A stretch of 64,000 nt of DNA from Polycladospora coralii. Lineage in GTDB: Bacteria > Bacillota > Bacilli > Thermoactinomycetales > Thermoactinomycetaceae. The position numbers and the translations under genes were made by a program. Location of the stretch: NCBI RefSeq assembly GCF_014773435.2, contig NZ_JACXAG020000003.1:248001-312000 (forward strand). The letters run 5' to 3'. The notes beneath the pieces are model-generated. The model ran no database searches and was not told where the DNA came from. It saw only the letters and a program-made list of their open reading frames with translations. This document shows, piece after piece, positions 34,388 to 42,921 of this stretch (position 1 is its first letter; each line of letters starts with the position of its first letter).

Positions 34388-34993
34388 CTAATGGTTTATT
34401 TGTGAAAATCGATAGAGCAATTGTAACCCTAAATCTCCACTTTTTTCGGGTTGAAATTGTATACCAAAATTATGATTGCGGGCTACAATTGCTTGTATAC
34501 TTTGACCCGATTCACTGTGTGCAATCACATCATCATTGTTACTCACCCGTGCATGGTATAGGTGATCATAATATACGTTTTCCTCAGATAGGCCTTTCAA
34601 TAGTGGATGGGGATATTTAAAAGAAAGCCATTCCCAACCTTGATGCGGACAACAGGGGCGTTGATGATCGATCGGAATAATATGACCGTGAATGAAATTT
34701 AATCCTTGGAAATATCCATCCTCGTCACTGCTCGTAAATAATAGGTGCATCCCAAGTCCGATGCCAAGTAGTGGCTTTTGTTTAAAATGGTGTTGAAATA
34801 GAGCTTGATCCAGTTTTTGAGCCACCAGTGTTTGCATGGCATCTTTGAAGCTCCCAGTTGCTGTTAAAATAATATGGCTTGCATCTGCCAGTTTTTCAGG
34901 CGTATTTGCATATACGTGTGCAATCTTCATTTGTCTGAGTGCGTAACCGATTTGCTTTTCACTTTCGACTCCTAGGTCTATTATCGCAAGCAT
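34388..34993 (-). CDS. HisH-like glutamine amidotransferase homologue lacking catalytic Cys and His
   Basis: A 201-residue protein aligned along its whole length with HisH, the glutaminase subunit of imidazole glycerol phosphate synthase. The nucleophile Cys in the usual GICLGM is Gly (LLGIGLGM, about residue 79), and the catalytic His of FHPEKSG is Gln (FQPEKSG, about 182). The oxyanion-loop PGVG is also altered (TATG). The gene is otherwise intact, with no stop or frameshift. It overlaps the upstream pyrophosphatase gene by 35 bases. No other his gene is nearby, although B. subtilis has its his operon at this position. It is best read as a non-catalytic paralogue with a binding or regulatory role. 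Confidence 0.85.
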   Translation of the reverse strand: MLAIIDLGVESEKQIGYALRQMKIAHVYANTPEKLADASHIILTATGSFKDAMQTLVAQKLDQALFQHHFKQKPLLGIGLGMHLLFTSSDEDGYFQGLNFIHGHIIPIDHQRPCCPHQGWEWLSFKYPHPLLKGLSEENVYYDHLYHARVSNNDDVIAHSESGQSIQAIVARNHNFGIQFQPEKSGDLGLQLLYRFSQINH

Positions 34994-35552
34994 GTGCCCT
35001 CTCCTCTAACCAATTCGCTAATTGTAAAAGCGCTTCTCTTCTATATGAATAGCTCAAACGTTCATCTGTTGACATTTCACTTAAGGTGCGATTCTCTCCA
35101 TTTGGAATAAATATCGGATCATATGGAAAATGAGGATTTTCAGTTGGCGACTGCTCAAAGTGAATAATCGAACCGTGTGTTTTTCCACTAAATGTCTGAA
35201 TTTTTCCCTGCCATGATAATGCAATACATCCTTCAAACCAAGCACTTCTTGACTCCCCGTCTAATAGTTTTGCCATGCCCTTATAACCTAATTGTTGAAA
35301 CAGGCGTTTTGAAAGAACACCAGGGAACGTAGGGTATGCTTCAAAGAAAATTCCGGCGTCATCGACCATAACACAGTCGAAGCCTTCATTTATGATCTGT
35401 TGTAACTTAATGTGTGCAATCTTTTTAACACTCCCTGTAGCAGGCTCTGAAAAAGAGAAGGGAACTTCCCTTACTTCATAACCCAAAGGGTTTAATATGT
35501 TATTTGCTTCTTCTAGCTTACCTCTGTTCTGTGTAGCAAACAATATTTTCAT
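34959..35552 (-). CDS. XTP/dITP diphosphatase-like (HAM1/RdgB family), divergent
   Basis: A 197-residue protein of the Maf/HAM1 fold that normally hydrolyses XTP and dITP to prevent mutagenic incorporation. Recognised are the N-terminal ATQNRGKLEEA, the catalytic VDDAGIFFEA (about residue 65), FPGVLSK and YDPIFIP. The C-terminal SHR of canonical enzymes reads SYR and the GFGYDP context is FPYDP, closer to archaeal-type or divergent members. Start ATG 35552 lies seven bases after AGGTG. The end overlaps the HisH-like gene. A canonical RdgB may exist elsewhere in the genome. Confidence 0.8.
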   Translation of the reverse strand: MKILFATQNRGKLEEANNILNPLGYEVREVPFSFSEPATGSVKKIAHIKLQQIINEGFDCVMVDDAGIFFEAYPTFPGVLSKRLFQQLGYKGMAKLLDGESRSAWFEGCIALSWQGKIQTFSGKTHGSIIHFEQSPTENPHFPYDPIFIPNGENRTLSEMSTDERLSYSYRREALLQLANWLEERAHACDNRPRSRK

Positions 35553-35881
35553 AATATTCACCTACTGCTAGTGTATTCATTTTTCGTTGTAATCCGTTCA
35601 GTCTGAAGAAGTTGCCACATGTTCACGTGTTTTTGTGCTACACTTTTTTATAAATGATCAAGGATTTTAATTGATCGTAATAAGGAAGAGCTAAATGGGT
35701 TGAAATGTCTGTGAACCGTACCGGATATAGGGTTTGAACTCGCACCCCGCGTATAAATCATATCACATGAACCAGTCAGCTTAAAATATAGGGTAGCCAA
35801 CCACCCTACTTTCAGTGATATGGACGACGAATGATGGAGAGAATTGCTTGGCCATGTTTGAATTTAAAAGGAGATGAAAGT

Positions 35882-36370
35882 ATGAAAGAACGATTAGATT
35901 GGATTATAAGTGAAAAAGCAAAGGGAAACATAGAGTCGGCTCAAACAGAAATGCTTAAGCTTGTTAGTGATTACCCAGATGACGTTCAAGCTCAGCTTGA
36001 ATGTGCGTATTTTCATGATTCATTGGGATTTGAAAAGGAGGCTGTTACCTACTATGAAAAAGCACTCTCATTAGGCATACCTACCGATCAATTGTCTGAA
36101 GCGCTGTTAGGACTCGGAAGTACGTATCGTTGTTTAGGTGAATATGAAAAATCTAGAGAGACTTTAGAGCGGGGAATTCAGCAATTTCCAGAAGATCGAC
36201 CTTTACATATCTTCTTAAGTTTAACTTTGTATAACCTACACCAACATGATAAAGCAATGGAAATTTTACTCAGTCAATTACTAGAAACAACATCTGACAG
36301 TGAAATACAACAATATAGTAGGGCACTTCATTTTTATAAAGATCAATTAGATGCCACTTTTATGAAATAG
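35882..36370 (+). CDS. Tetratricopeptide repeat protein
   Basis: A 162-residue helical protein composed of about four TPR units (for example AQLECAYFHDSLGFEKEAVTY and LGSTYRCLGEYEKSRETL). No signal peptide. The start is ATG 35882 after AAAAGGAGATG; an upstream in-frame ATG at 35831 precedes the ribosome binding site and is not used. It is related to small TPR proteins (TPR_5 type) of Bacillales. A scaffold role is likely, with no partner visible. Confidence 0.85.
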   Translation: MKERLDWIISEKAKGNIESAQTEMLKLVSDYPDDVQAQLECAYFHDSLGFEKEAVTYYEKALSLGIPTDQLSEALLGLGSTYRCLGEYEKSRETLERGIQQFPEDRPLHIFLSLTLYNLHQHDKAMEILLSQLLETTSDSEIQQYSRALHFYKDQLDATFMK

Positions 36371-36702
36371 TAAAGTGATTCTAGATTTAAAGTGAAATAT
36401 CATTCATTATCCTATCCATTTAAATGATTATAAAATATCCTTAACTATAAATGGTGTAAAATGTGGCAGGGATAGCAGAATGTCACTTCAAAGCAAGTAA
36501 AGGAACTAGAGATGTTATATGCTTAGCATACAGAAGGAGATTTCATAAAGCCTTTAAGATTTCCTTATGATAAAATGACATCTAGAAATGTTAGGTCAAG
36601 ATCCCACTTTTGCTTGCGACGTTTCATAACAGGACTCGTCTTTTAGCAAAATGGTGATAGTCGGGTATAATAGTGGAAAAAGCAAGAGTGGAGGTTCTCA
36701 AA
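36371..36702. other. Gap upstream of rapZ
   Basis: About 330 AT-rich bases with no convincing gene. GAAGGAGATTTC at 36531-36542 looks like a ribosome binding site but is followed by ATA, with an open frame to 36645; no normal start codon is present. The rapZ promoter lies at the end. Confidence 0.4.
36643..36671 (+). promoter_or_regulatory. Promoter of the rapZ-yvcK-whiA-HPr operon
   Basis: TTAGCA (36643-36648), a 17-base spacer and TATAAT (36666-36671). It places the transcription start near 36678, so a GTG at 36673 cannot be the rapZ start. Confidence 0.75.
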
Positions 36703-37578
36703 TTGGATACCAAAGAAAATGGGGTTCAATTAGCGGTGATTACAGGGATGTCAGGGGCTGGAAAAACAGTTGCTGTACAAAGGTTAGAAGACTTAGGATA
36801 CTTTTGTATAGATAACTTGCCACCTATTTTGCTCTCCAAGTTCTTAGATTTAATTGAACAGTCGAGCGGGAGCTTGCGTAAAGTGGCTGTGGTAATCGAT
36901 TTAAGAGGCAGGGAATTTTTTTCATCCTTATTTGGTGCTCTAGATCAATTGGAAGCGCATCACGGTATTGATTACCAAATCCTTTATTTAGATGCAAGTG
37001 ATCAAACATTAGTGCGTCGGTACAAGGAGACCAGAAGAAGACATCCGTTATCTCCAGATGGTACCCCGCTTGATGGTATTGTACAGGAGCGTAAACTTTT
37101 AGAAGAGATAAAAGGACGTGCCCATCACATCTTGAATACGAGTGTACTGAAACCTTCTGAGTTAAAAGATAAAATTAGTTCACTCTTTACTTTTTTTGAT
37201 GCAGCCGAGCTAGCGATTACTTTTATGTCGTTTGGGTTTAAACATGGTGTTCCGATTGATGCGGATTTGGTATTTGATGTTCGTTTTCTGCCAAATCCGC
37301 ATTATGTAGATACACTACGTCCCAAAACGGGTCAGTCAAACGAAGTGTCTCATTATGTTATGAAGTGGGCAGAAACGAAACAATTTTTAGTAAAGCTAGT
37401 TGATATGTTAGCATTTCTCCTTCCTCAATACCACAAGGAAGGAAAGACACAATTGGTGGTGGCTATTGGCTGTACGGGTGGAAAGCATCGCTCAGTAGCA
37501 ATTGCTGAATATTTAAATGAATATTTTGATGAGGAGCGTAGTCGCGTATTTCATCGTGATATACAGAAAGGCGGATAA
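36703..37578 (+). CDS. rapZ: RNase adapter / nucleotide-binding protein RapZ (YvcJ)
   Basis: A 291-residue P-loop protein with Walker A GMSGAGKT at residues 15-22 and the C-terminal domain ending in IGCTGGKHRSVAIAE. In E. coli RapZ directs RNase E to GlmZ. In B. subtilis YvcJ affects competence and envelope homeostasis. The start is TTG 36703, eight bases after GGAGG; the longer GTG frame begins at the promoter. yvcK follows after 3 bases. The rapZ-yvcK-whiA-crh cluster is conserved in Bacillota. Confidence 0.94.
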   Translation: MDTKENGVQLAVITGMSGAGKTVAVQRLEDLGYFCIDNLPPILLSKFLDLIEQSSGSLRKVAVVIDLRGREFFSSLFGALDQLEAHHGIDYQILYLDASDQTLVRRYKETRRRHPLSPDGTPLDGIVQERKLLEEIKGRAHHILNTSVLKPSELKDKISSLFTFFDAAELAITFMSFGFKHGVPIDADLVFDVRFLPNPHYVDTLRPKTGQSNEVSHYVMKWAETKQFLVKLVDMLAFLLPQYHKEGKTQLVVAIGCTGGKHRSVAIAEYLNEYFDEERSRVFHRDIQKGG

Positions 37579-37581
37579 GCA

Positions 37582-38586
37582 GTGTCTAATCACGAGTATC
37601 AAACAAAATATAAGGAAAGACGACCACGTATTGTTTGTATCGGTGGAGGAACTGGCTTATCCGTAATGCTTCGCGGACTAAAAAAAATGCCTCTTGATAT
37701 TACGGCGGTGGTGACTGTAGCGGATGATGGCGGTAGCTCAGGGAGGCTGAGGACTGACCTCCGTATGCCGCCTCCAGGAGATATTCGTAATGTTATGGTA
37801 GCCTTGTCAGATACAGAACCTTTGCTGGAAGAAGTCTTTCAATATCGATTTGAAAACGGAGAGGGATTAGCTGGTCACAATCTAGGCAACTTAATGATTG
37901 CTGCCTTAAAAGAAATTACAGGGGATTTTACACAAGCCGTAAAAGAATTAAGCAAAGTAATAGCTGTACGAGGCGAAGTCCTACCTGCTAGCGAACAAGA
38001 TGTCGTGTTATTGGCAGAAATGACGGATGGGACCATCGTGCGAGGAGAATCACAAATTCCTAAATCAGGAAAAAAGATTCAACGGGTTTTTCTTGACCCA
38101 TTAAAGCCCCCTCCTTTAGATGAGGCAATTAAAGCCATTGCATGTGCAGATGGCATTATCATTGGACCAGGTAGTTTATATACAAGTATTTTACCTAATT
38201 TGTTGGTAAGTGATATGACTGAGGCGATACGCTCTGCACCTGCTTGCAAAATATTTATATGTAATATTATGACGCAACCAGGTGAAACTGACTTTTATAC
38301 AGCAAGTGACCATCTACGTGTGATATACGAACATATTGGGGAAAGATTGTTTGAATATGCCGTGATTAACAATGAAGTTCCTCCTTTATCGATTCAGCAA
38401 CAGTATGCGATTAGAAAACAACAATTGGTTATACCTGATATTGAACGCATTCAGCAGTACGGTTGCCATGTCATCGCAGATAATTTATTGTTGTATCATT
38501 CTGTTCTGAGACATAATGCCGATCGAATTAGTCGTCATATCATGGAGCTTTTGCATCAACGCATGGATCAAAGGCAAAGTGGTTAA
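37582..38586 (+). CDS. yvcK: YvcK family protein (gluconeogenesis factor)
   Basis: A 334-residue CofD-like Rossmann protein that binds UDP-sugars and is needed for growth on gluconeogenic carbon sources and for correct localisation of PBP1 in B. subtilis. Visible are the N-terminal CIGGGTGLSVMLRGLK, the DDGGSSGRLR loop and AGHNLGNLMIAAL. Start GTG 37582 is preceded by AAAGGCGG at the end of rapZ. An about 130-base gap without terminator separates it from whiA. Confidence 0.94.
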   Translation: MSNHEYQTKYKERRPRIVCIGGGTGLSVMLRGLKKMPLDITAVVTVADDGGSSGRLRTDLRMPPPGDIRNVMVALSDTEPLLEEVFQYRFENGEGLAGHNLGNLMIAALKEITGDFTQAVKELSKVIAVRGEVLPASEQDVVLLAEMTDGTIVRGESQIPKSGKKIQRVFLDPLKPPPLDEAIKAIACADGIIIGPGSLYTSILPNLLVSDMTEAIRSAPACKIFICNIMTQPGETDFYTASDHLRVIYEHIGERLFEYAVINNEVPPLSIQQQYAIRKQQLVIPDIERIQQYGCHVIADNLLLYHSVLRHNADRISRHIMELLHQRMDQRQSG

Positions 38587-38719
38587 AGCGTGCTTACTAA
38601 GCTGATGTTTTGAATGTACGTTCTACTAGTGGTGGCGACCCGATTGGAATGAAACGAGATCGCATCGAGGGTAAGGGCTACATCAATACTTTCTTATCCA
38701 CTAACGAAAGGGAACAACG

Positions 38720-39667
38720 ATGTCTTATACTTCAGTAATCAAAAAAGAACTGACTCAGCTTGAAACAGATGTGTGTTGTAAAAGAGCAGAGCTGTCTGCC
38801 TTAGTTCGGATGAATGGCACGATTCAATTACAAAACCGTAAAGTATTACTTGATATCACCACAGAGAACCCATCTACGGCAAGACATATGTTTACGCTTA
38901 TAAAATCCCTTTACGCTGTACAACCAGAGGTGTTGGTAAGACGAAAGATTAGATTGAAAAAAAACCATGTTTTTGTTATTCGTATATCAGAAACGGCCAA
39001 TGATATCTTGTCCGATCTGTGTATTCTTAAGAAGGATTCATGGGAACGAATTGAAGGAATCTCAACGCATTTATTTCGAGATGAATTTTGCTCACGGGCT
39101 TATTTGCGTGGAGCATTCCTGGCCGGAGGATCTGTAAATAATCCAGATAGTGCTTCCTATCATCTGGAGATTGTTTCCACTTATGATGATCATAGTATAG
39201 CGCTATGTAAATTAATGAACGATATGTACTTACATGCGAAAGTAATAGAGCGTAAAAAAGGGTATGTCGTTTATATAAAAGAAGGAGATAAAATAGGTGA
39301 GTTTTTGAATATTATTGGTGCGCATCCTTCGTTGTTAAAATTTGAAAATGTACGTATAATGAAAGATATGCGTAATTCAGTTAATCGGCTTGTAAATTGT
39401 GAAACGGCCAATTTAAACAAAACGATTTCGGCAGCGATGAGACAGATCGAAAATATCAGGCTAATTGAAGAAACAATGGGGCTAGAAACACTACCAGAAA
39501 AACTACGCGAAGTGGCAGTTGTGCGATTGCAACATCCGGATGTCAATTTAGCTGAGTTAGGACAGCTTTTAGCTACTGGCGGAATTAGTAAATCGGCCGT
39601 CAATCATCGTTTTCGTAAAATAGAACAGATCGCGAGTGGAATCCGTGATAGACAAAAGGGAGGTTAG
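38720..39667 (+). CDS. whiA: WhiA, DNA-binding sporulation/division regulator
   Basis: A 315-residue protein made of a degenerate LAGLIDADG homing-endonuclease-like N-terminal domain (with the segment SRAYLRGAFLAGGSVNNP near residue 120) and a C-terminal helix-turn-helix (PDVNLAELGQLL...SKSAVNHRFRKI). In Streptomyces WhiA activates sporulation septation genes; in Bacillus it influences division and chromosome segregation. Start ATG 38720 follows GAAAGGGA. The HPr gene begins 4 bases after the stop. Confidence 0.94.
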   Translation: MSYTSVIKKELTQLETDVCCKRAELSALVRMNGTIQLQNRKVLLDITTENPSTARHMFTLIKSLYAVQPEVLVRRKIRLKKNHVFVIRISETANDILSDLCILKKDSWERIEGISTHLFRDEFCSRAYLRGAFLAGGSVNNPDSASYHLEIVSTYDDHSIALCKLMNDMYLHAKVIERKKGYVVYIKEGDKIGEFLNIIGAHPSLLKFENVRIMKDMRNSVNRLVNCETANLNKTISAAMRQIENIRLIEETMGLETLPEKLREVAVVRLQHPDVNLAELGQLLATGGISKSAVNHRFRKIEQIASGIRDRQKGG

Positions 39668-39671
39668 GTTC

Positions 39672-39929
39672 ATGGTTGAAAAGCGAGTAGTGGTACGTTT
39701 GCAGACGGGCTTACACGCTCGTCCAGCGGCCTTGTTTGTACAAGAAGCAAACAAGTTTTCCTCGGATATTTTTATTATGAAGGGAAGTCATCGTGTAAAT
39801 GCTAAAAGCATTATGGGGGTGATGAGCTTAGCTGTTTCCAAAGGCACTGAAGTTACCTTATCAGTAGATGGTACGGATGAAGAAAAAGCGATGGATGCTT
39901 TATGTGACATCATAAGTAAAGAAGAATAA
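39672..39929 (+). CDS. HPr-family phosphocarrier at the crh locus, retaining His15
   Basis: An 85-residue HPr-fold protein. Ser46 (AKSIMGVM) is present, so it is a likely HprK substrate and CcpA corepressor. Position after rapZ-yvcK-whiA is that of crh. Crh of B. subtilis has Gln15 and cannot take phosphate from Enzyme I, but this protein has His15 in GLHARPAA, as in true HPr. It may therefore serve both in the PTS and in catabolite repression. Start ATG 39672 follows GGGAGG. A terminator follows. Confidence 0.92.
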   Translation: MVEKRVVVRLQTGLHARPAALFVQEANKFSSDIFIMKGSHRVNAKSIMGVMSLAVSKGTEVTLSVDGTDEEKAMDALCDIISKEE

Positions 39930-40270
39930 AGGATTACTTGGTGGAAGACTGTATATGCCTAGATGAAGCGTACAGTCTTTTTTTGTGAATAAGAAATCAT
40001 TACAAGTGGGATGATTTAAGTGGTTTTTGTTTCGCTAACTGAAAGTTCGAAATACATTTCCTCATTTTCGATAATCATCCTCACTGAAATCATTACATAT
40101 ATGCAAAGAATAAGCTCTTTCTCTTGCCGATAGGTACTTTTTCAATAGAAAGAGAAAGTGTATGAATGATGTAACATTTATAGCTTCTTTGTAAGTACTT
40201 GGTTCGATATGATAGGGGTAAATCATGTGTTGTAGGAATGATTCTTGAATTGATTTGGAGGATTCGAATC
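39930..40270. other. Gap between HPr gene and membrane protein gene
   Basis: It contains the HPr terminator (39945-39984) and a second inverted repeat, CTTTCTCTT (40117-40125) with AAGAGAAAG (40150-40158), loop 24 bases, of unknown purpose. No gene is seen. Confidence 0.5.
39945..39984 (+). terminator. Terminator of the rapZ operon
   Basis: AAGACTGTA pairs with TACAGTCTT and is followed by a T-run. Confidence 0.85.
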
Positions 40271-40945
40271 ATGGAGGCAGTAATCCACCTCTTATTAATT
40301 ATACTATATGGTATCTTATTCTTGTGGAGCTTCCGCTCTTTTCAGGAATCTTCATTTTGGGGAACTTCGTGGGTTCTTTTTTTAATTGTCACCCTTTTAT
40401 TTGAGAATGTCATCATTTTGATGGGGAGCATATTTGAGCCAGGGCGCATACTGGAGGGACTTAATCTGGTTCGTTATCTTCTCCATGTGCTGTTAATGCC
40501 TACTTTAGTGTTTGTTGCACTTGATATTTTACGTAGAACATCTGTTGAGTGGTCCCAATATATGGTGACGCAGTTGATATATAATCTTTATACATTTGTA
40601 CTGACAGTGGTTGGCATATTCATAGAAGTGATTTGGAATGATTTTACTTGGATAAAGTCTAATGGTATGTTTTATTATGTCGCTGTAGAAGAAAATTCAT
40701 CGTTCTTAATGTTGTTTACCCTTATTCCTTTGATGATTGCCGCCGTTTCAATCTGGAGAAAATTACATTGGCCCGTATTACTTTATTGTCTCCCCTTTGC
40801 TGTTGCAGGCGGAGCGATAGGATATTATTATGATCAAGTTGTCATCGTATCTCTATTTGAACTGGTCTTGATGTGGATGCTTGTGATGACAGAACAAAAA
40901 TTAAAACAAGAAGATTTTTTTACACCGGACACCTTATTTGAATAG
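40271..40945 (+). CDS. Multi-pass membrane protein, unknown function
   Basis: I do not recognise this 224-residue protein. It has about six or seven hydrophobic helices with few charged residues and a short acidic tail (EDFFTPDTLFE). Start ATG 40271 follows GGAGGATTCGAATC; the open frame upstream to 40199 lacks a ribosome binding site. It lies 61 bases before the YhcN/YlaJ-type lipoprotein gene, in the same direction and with no terminator between them. Co-expression, possibly during sporulation, is therefore plausible but unproven. Confidence 0.7.
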   Translation: MEAVIHLLLIILYGILFLWSFRSFQESSFWGTSWVLFLIVTLLFENVIILMGSIFEPGRILEGLNLVRYLLHVLLMPTLVFVALDILRRTSVEWSQYMVTQLIYNLYTFVLTVVGIFIEVIWNDFTWIKSNGMFYYVAVEENSSFLMLFTLIPLMIAAVSIWRKLHWPVLLYCLPFAVAGGAIGYYYDQVVIVSLFELVLMWMLVMTEQKLKQEDFFTPDTLFE

Positions 40946-41006
40946 AGATTGACTGTATAATTGCGGCTTTTTGCCTCAAACTAAAGAGGCGGAGGTGGGC
41001 AATCAT

Positions 41007-41369
41007 ATGTATAAATACTTGCTGATATTGCTAACGGTAGTGGCCATAACGGCTTGTCAACGCTTTGAAAAACCAGAAGATCAGACGGGTTTGGATAAAG
41101 ACTCCCATTCATATAGTAATGTAGGGTATCCAGATTCCCGTATGAAACAAATGGCACTTCAAATAAAAGAAGTGGAAGACGTAGTTATTGAATATACGGG
41201 GAGACGTATTGTTGTTTATGTCATACCAAATGGCGAAGTGCATCGTGATCAATATAAAGAACTTGAACGAGAAGTGAGAAAAAAAGTAGAGCAAGTCACC
41301 CCGCAAACGCCATTCCAAGTAGAAGTTGTTGATCCACATACTCTTTTTAATGAAGATGGATCGATTTGA
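41007..41369 (+). CDS. YhcN/YlaJ-type sporulation lipoprotein
   Basis: A 120-residue exported lipoprotein. The signal peptide ends in the lipobox ITAC (Cys17). The mature part contains a BON-like or heavy-metal-associated-like alpha/beta region around IKEVEDVVIEYTGRRIVVYVIP, as in YhcN and YlaJ, which are spore-associated in B. subtilis. The start is ATG 41007, after GGCGGAGGTGGG. Forespore expression is inferred from the family; no clear sigma-G promoter was found directly upstream. Confidence 0.8.
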   Translation: MYKYLLILLTVVAITACQRFEKPEDQTGLDKDSHSYSNVGYPDSRMKQMALQIKEVEDVVIEYTGRRIVVYVIPNGEVHRDQYKELEREVRKKVEQVTPQTPFQVEVVDPHTLFNEDGSI

Positions 41370-41380
41370 AAAAAGAAGCA

Positions 41381-41410
41381 AAAAAGTGTCCCCAAGAGGA
41401 CACTTTTCTT
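41381..41410. terminator. Bidirectional terminator between lipoprotein gene and clpP
   Basis: AAAAGTGTCC pairs with GGACACTTTT, with A- and T-runs on both sides. Confidence 0.85.
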
Positions 41411-42021
41411 TATGAAGATTTCATCACTTTGTCGATTAACCCATATTTTAAGGCTTCTTCAGCACTCATGAAGTTATCGCGATCCGTATCTTTAGCAATT
41501 TTTTCAAGCGGTTGTCCGGTAAAATCTGATAATTGGGTATTTAGACGATCGCGCATACGTAAGATTCGCTTTGCACTAATCTCAATATCAGTTGCTTGAC
41601 CTTGTGCTCCACCTAAAGGTTGATGGATCATCACTTCACTATTAGGAAGTGCAAAGCGCTTTCCTTTTTCACCAGCAGCCAGCAAAAATGCTCCCATTGA
41701 AGCAGCTAATCCGACACAGATAGTTGATACTTTAGGTTTAACAAATTGCATGGTGTCGAAGATCGCCATTCCTGCGGTAATTGATCCACCAGGTGAATTG
41801 ATATATAGTGAAATATCTTTATCAGGATCTTCTGCAGCTAAGTAAAGTAATTGAGCTACGATTGTATTGGCCACATTATCATCAATTGCACTTCCAAGTA
41901 GGATAATGCGATCCTTTAACAATCGTGAATAAATGTCATACGAACGCTCACCACGATTAGTTTGTTCTACAACCATAGGTACAAGATTCATGGATGAAGG
42001 TGTTGTGTGATCAAAATTCAT
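41410..42021 (-). CDS. clpP: ATP-dependent Clp protease proteolytic subunit
   Basis: ClpP is the tetradecameric serine protease that works with ClpX, ClpC or ClpE. The catalytic Ser lies in GLAASMGAF (about residue 108), the His in MIHQPLGG (about 133) and the Asp in DTDRDNF. The start is set at ATG 42021, nine bases after GGGGGG, giving 203 residues. This adds ten residues ahead of the usual MNLVP N-terminus. A longer frame to 42066 is excluded because it overlaps the promoter -10. Regulation by CtsR is shown by the operator upstream. Confidence 0.96.
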   Translation of the reverse strand: MNFDHTTPSSMNLVPMVVEQTNRGERSYDIYSRLLKDRIILLGSAIDDNVANTIVAQLLYLAAEDPDKDISLYINSPGGSITAGMAIFDTMQFVKPKVSTICVGLAASMGAFLLAAGEKGKRFALPNSEVMIHQPLGGAQGQATDIEISAKRILRMRDRLNTQLSDFTGQPLEKIAKDTDRDNFMSAEEALKYGLIDKVMKSS

Positions 42022-42061
42022 ACCTTTAAACCCCCCTAAGTATTCTCTTTTGCTTAAATTC

Positions 42062-42091
42062 ATCATACTCTATTGGTCAAAAAAGGTCAAA
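42062..42091 (-). promoter_or_regulatory. clpP promoter overlapped by CtsR operator
   Basis: On the minus strand TTGACC, a 17-base spacer and TATGAT (42067-42062) form a sigma-A promoter. On the plus strand GGTCAAA-AAA-GGTCAAA at 42075-42091 is a full match to the CtsR heptad repeat RGTCAAA-NAN-RGTCAAA and covers the -35 and spacer. Heat-shock derepression is expected. Confidence 0.92.
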
Positions 42092-42248
42092 CATTATTTG
42101 ACTTTTGTTTCTACTGATCATTTATAGGGTCACAAACGTACCGATTTACGTGATTTTTCCATATGTTAGAGTCAGATTCAACAATCATGACAACTCCAAT
42201 TTAGAAAACCATCTTACTACTATTACCTCATTTGATGGTCATTAAACC

Positions 42249-42909
42249 TTAAGGAAAGGCATAGCGAACAATTCCAAATTGCGCTACTAAAAAGAGGGTG
42301 ACAGCTGTAATAAAACTGGTTATCGGTTTGATTTGAAACGTTATATCGATAGTGGCAAATGAAGTGGTGATTAGTGGAAGCCCGATGATAATGAGAAGTG
42401 CAGTGATTACAAAAATACCTAATAAAACCTCATGTAGAAGCCGTTTCTCGGATTGAAAACTAGAAAGGTTTAAAAAACGAAGAACCAGCCAAGTAGCTAT
42501 CATGATTAATAGTGTAGAAATGAGGCTTGAGAGTACACTTATATCCACAAAAGATGATTTAAATAGACATGCGGAAAGACTTCCAATAAAAAGATTGATG
42601 GACTCTAAATAGAATATAAACCAGAGGCCTACAAAAAATATGCTGCTTTTAGGTGGATTAGGTAATGTGGATACGATTTCTTTACAATATTGGATGGGAT
42701 TGTCTCCAAATACTTCTTCAGCACTTTTTCCTTGATTCTGAGCTTCGATCAAATGGTTAAGGAGTTCTAATAATACCCCTTCTGATTTTTTTTTGCAAGA
42801 TTGGACTAGTTCGCATATAAACTATCATTTCTCCGTAGTATGCCTCATTCTCTGGTGTTAATTTTTTTCTCAATTGGATATTTAATTGAATCATTTGTTT
42901 TATATTCAC
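42249..42909 (-). pseudogene. DUF1129-type membrane protein gene, frameshifted at an A9 run
   Basis: GTG 42909 with AAAGGAGTG upstream starts a frame reading MNIKQMIQLNIQLRKKL... to a stop after about 50 codons. The continuation EGVLLELLNHLIEAQNQGKSAEE lies one frame over and extends to 42249, giving about 219 residues in all. The break coincides with nine consecutive A (plus-strand T run 42786-42794); eight A would restore one ORF. The N-terminal part resembles the HAAS/DUF1129 module and the C-terminal half has four membrane helices. The pair with an upstream PadR regulator is typical. It could be a pseudogene, slippage-expressed, phase-variable or a sequencing error. Confidence 0.75.
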
Positions 42910-42921
42910 ATTAACACTCCT

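Noticed and set aside
35020-35040. cre-like sequence TGTAAAAGCGCTTCTC
   Set aside because: It lies inside a coding sequence and deviates from the consensus; similar AGCGCTTT strings occur by chance elsewhere in coding regions.
36531-36645. Open frame after GAAGGAGATTTC with ATA as only possible start
   Set aside because: No ATG, GTG or TTG at a usable distance and a basic, low-complexity product; likely noncoding.
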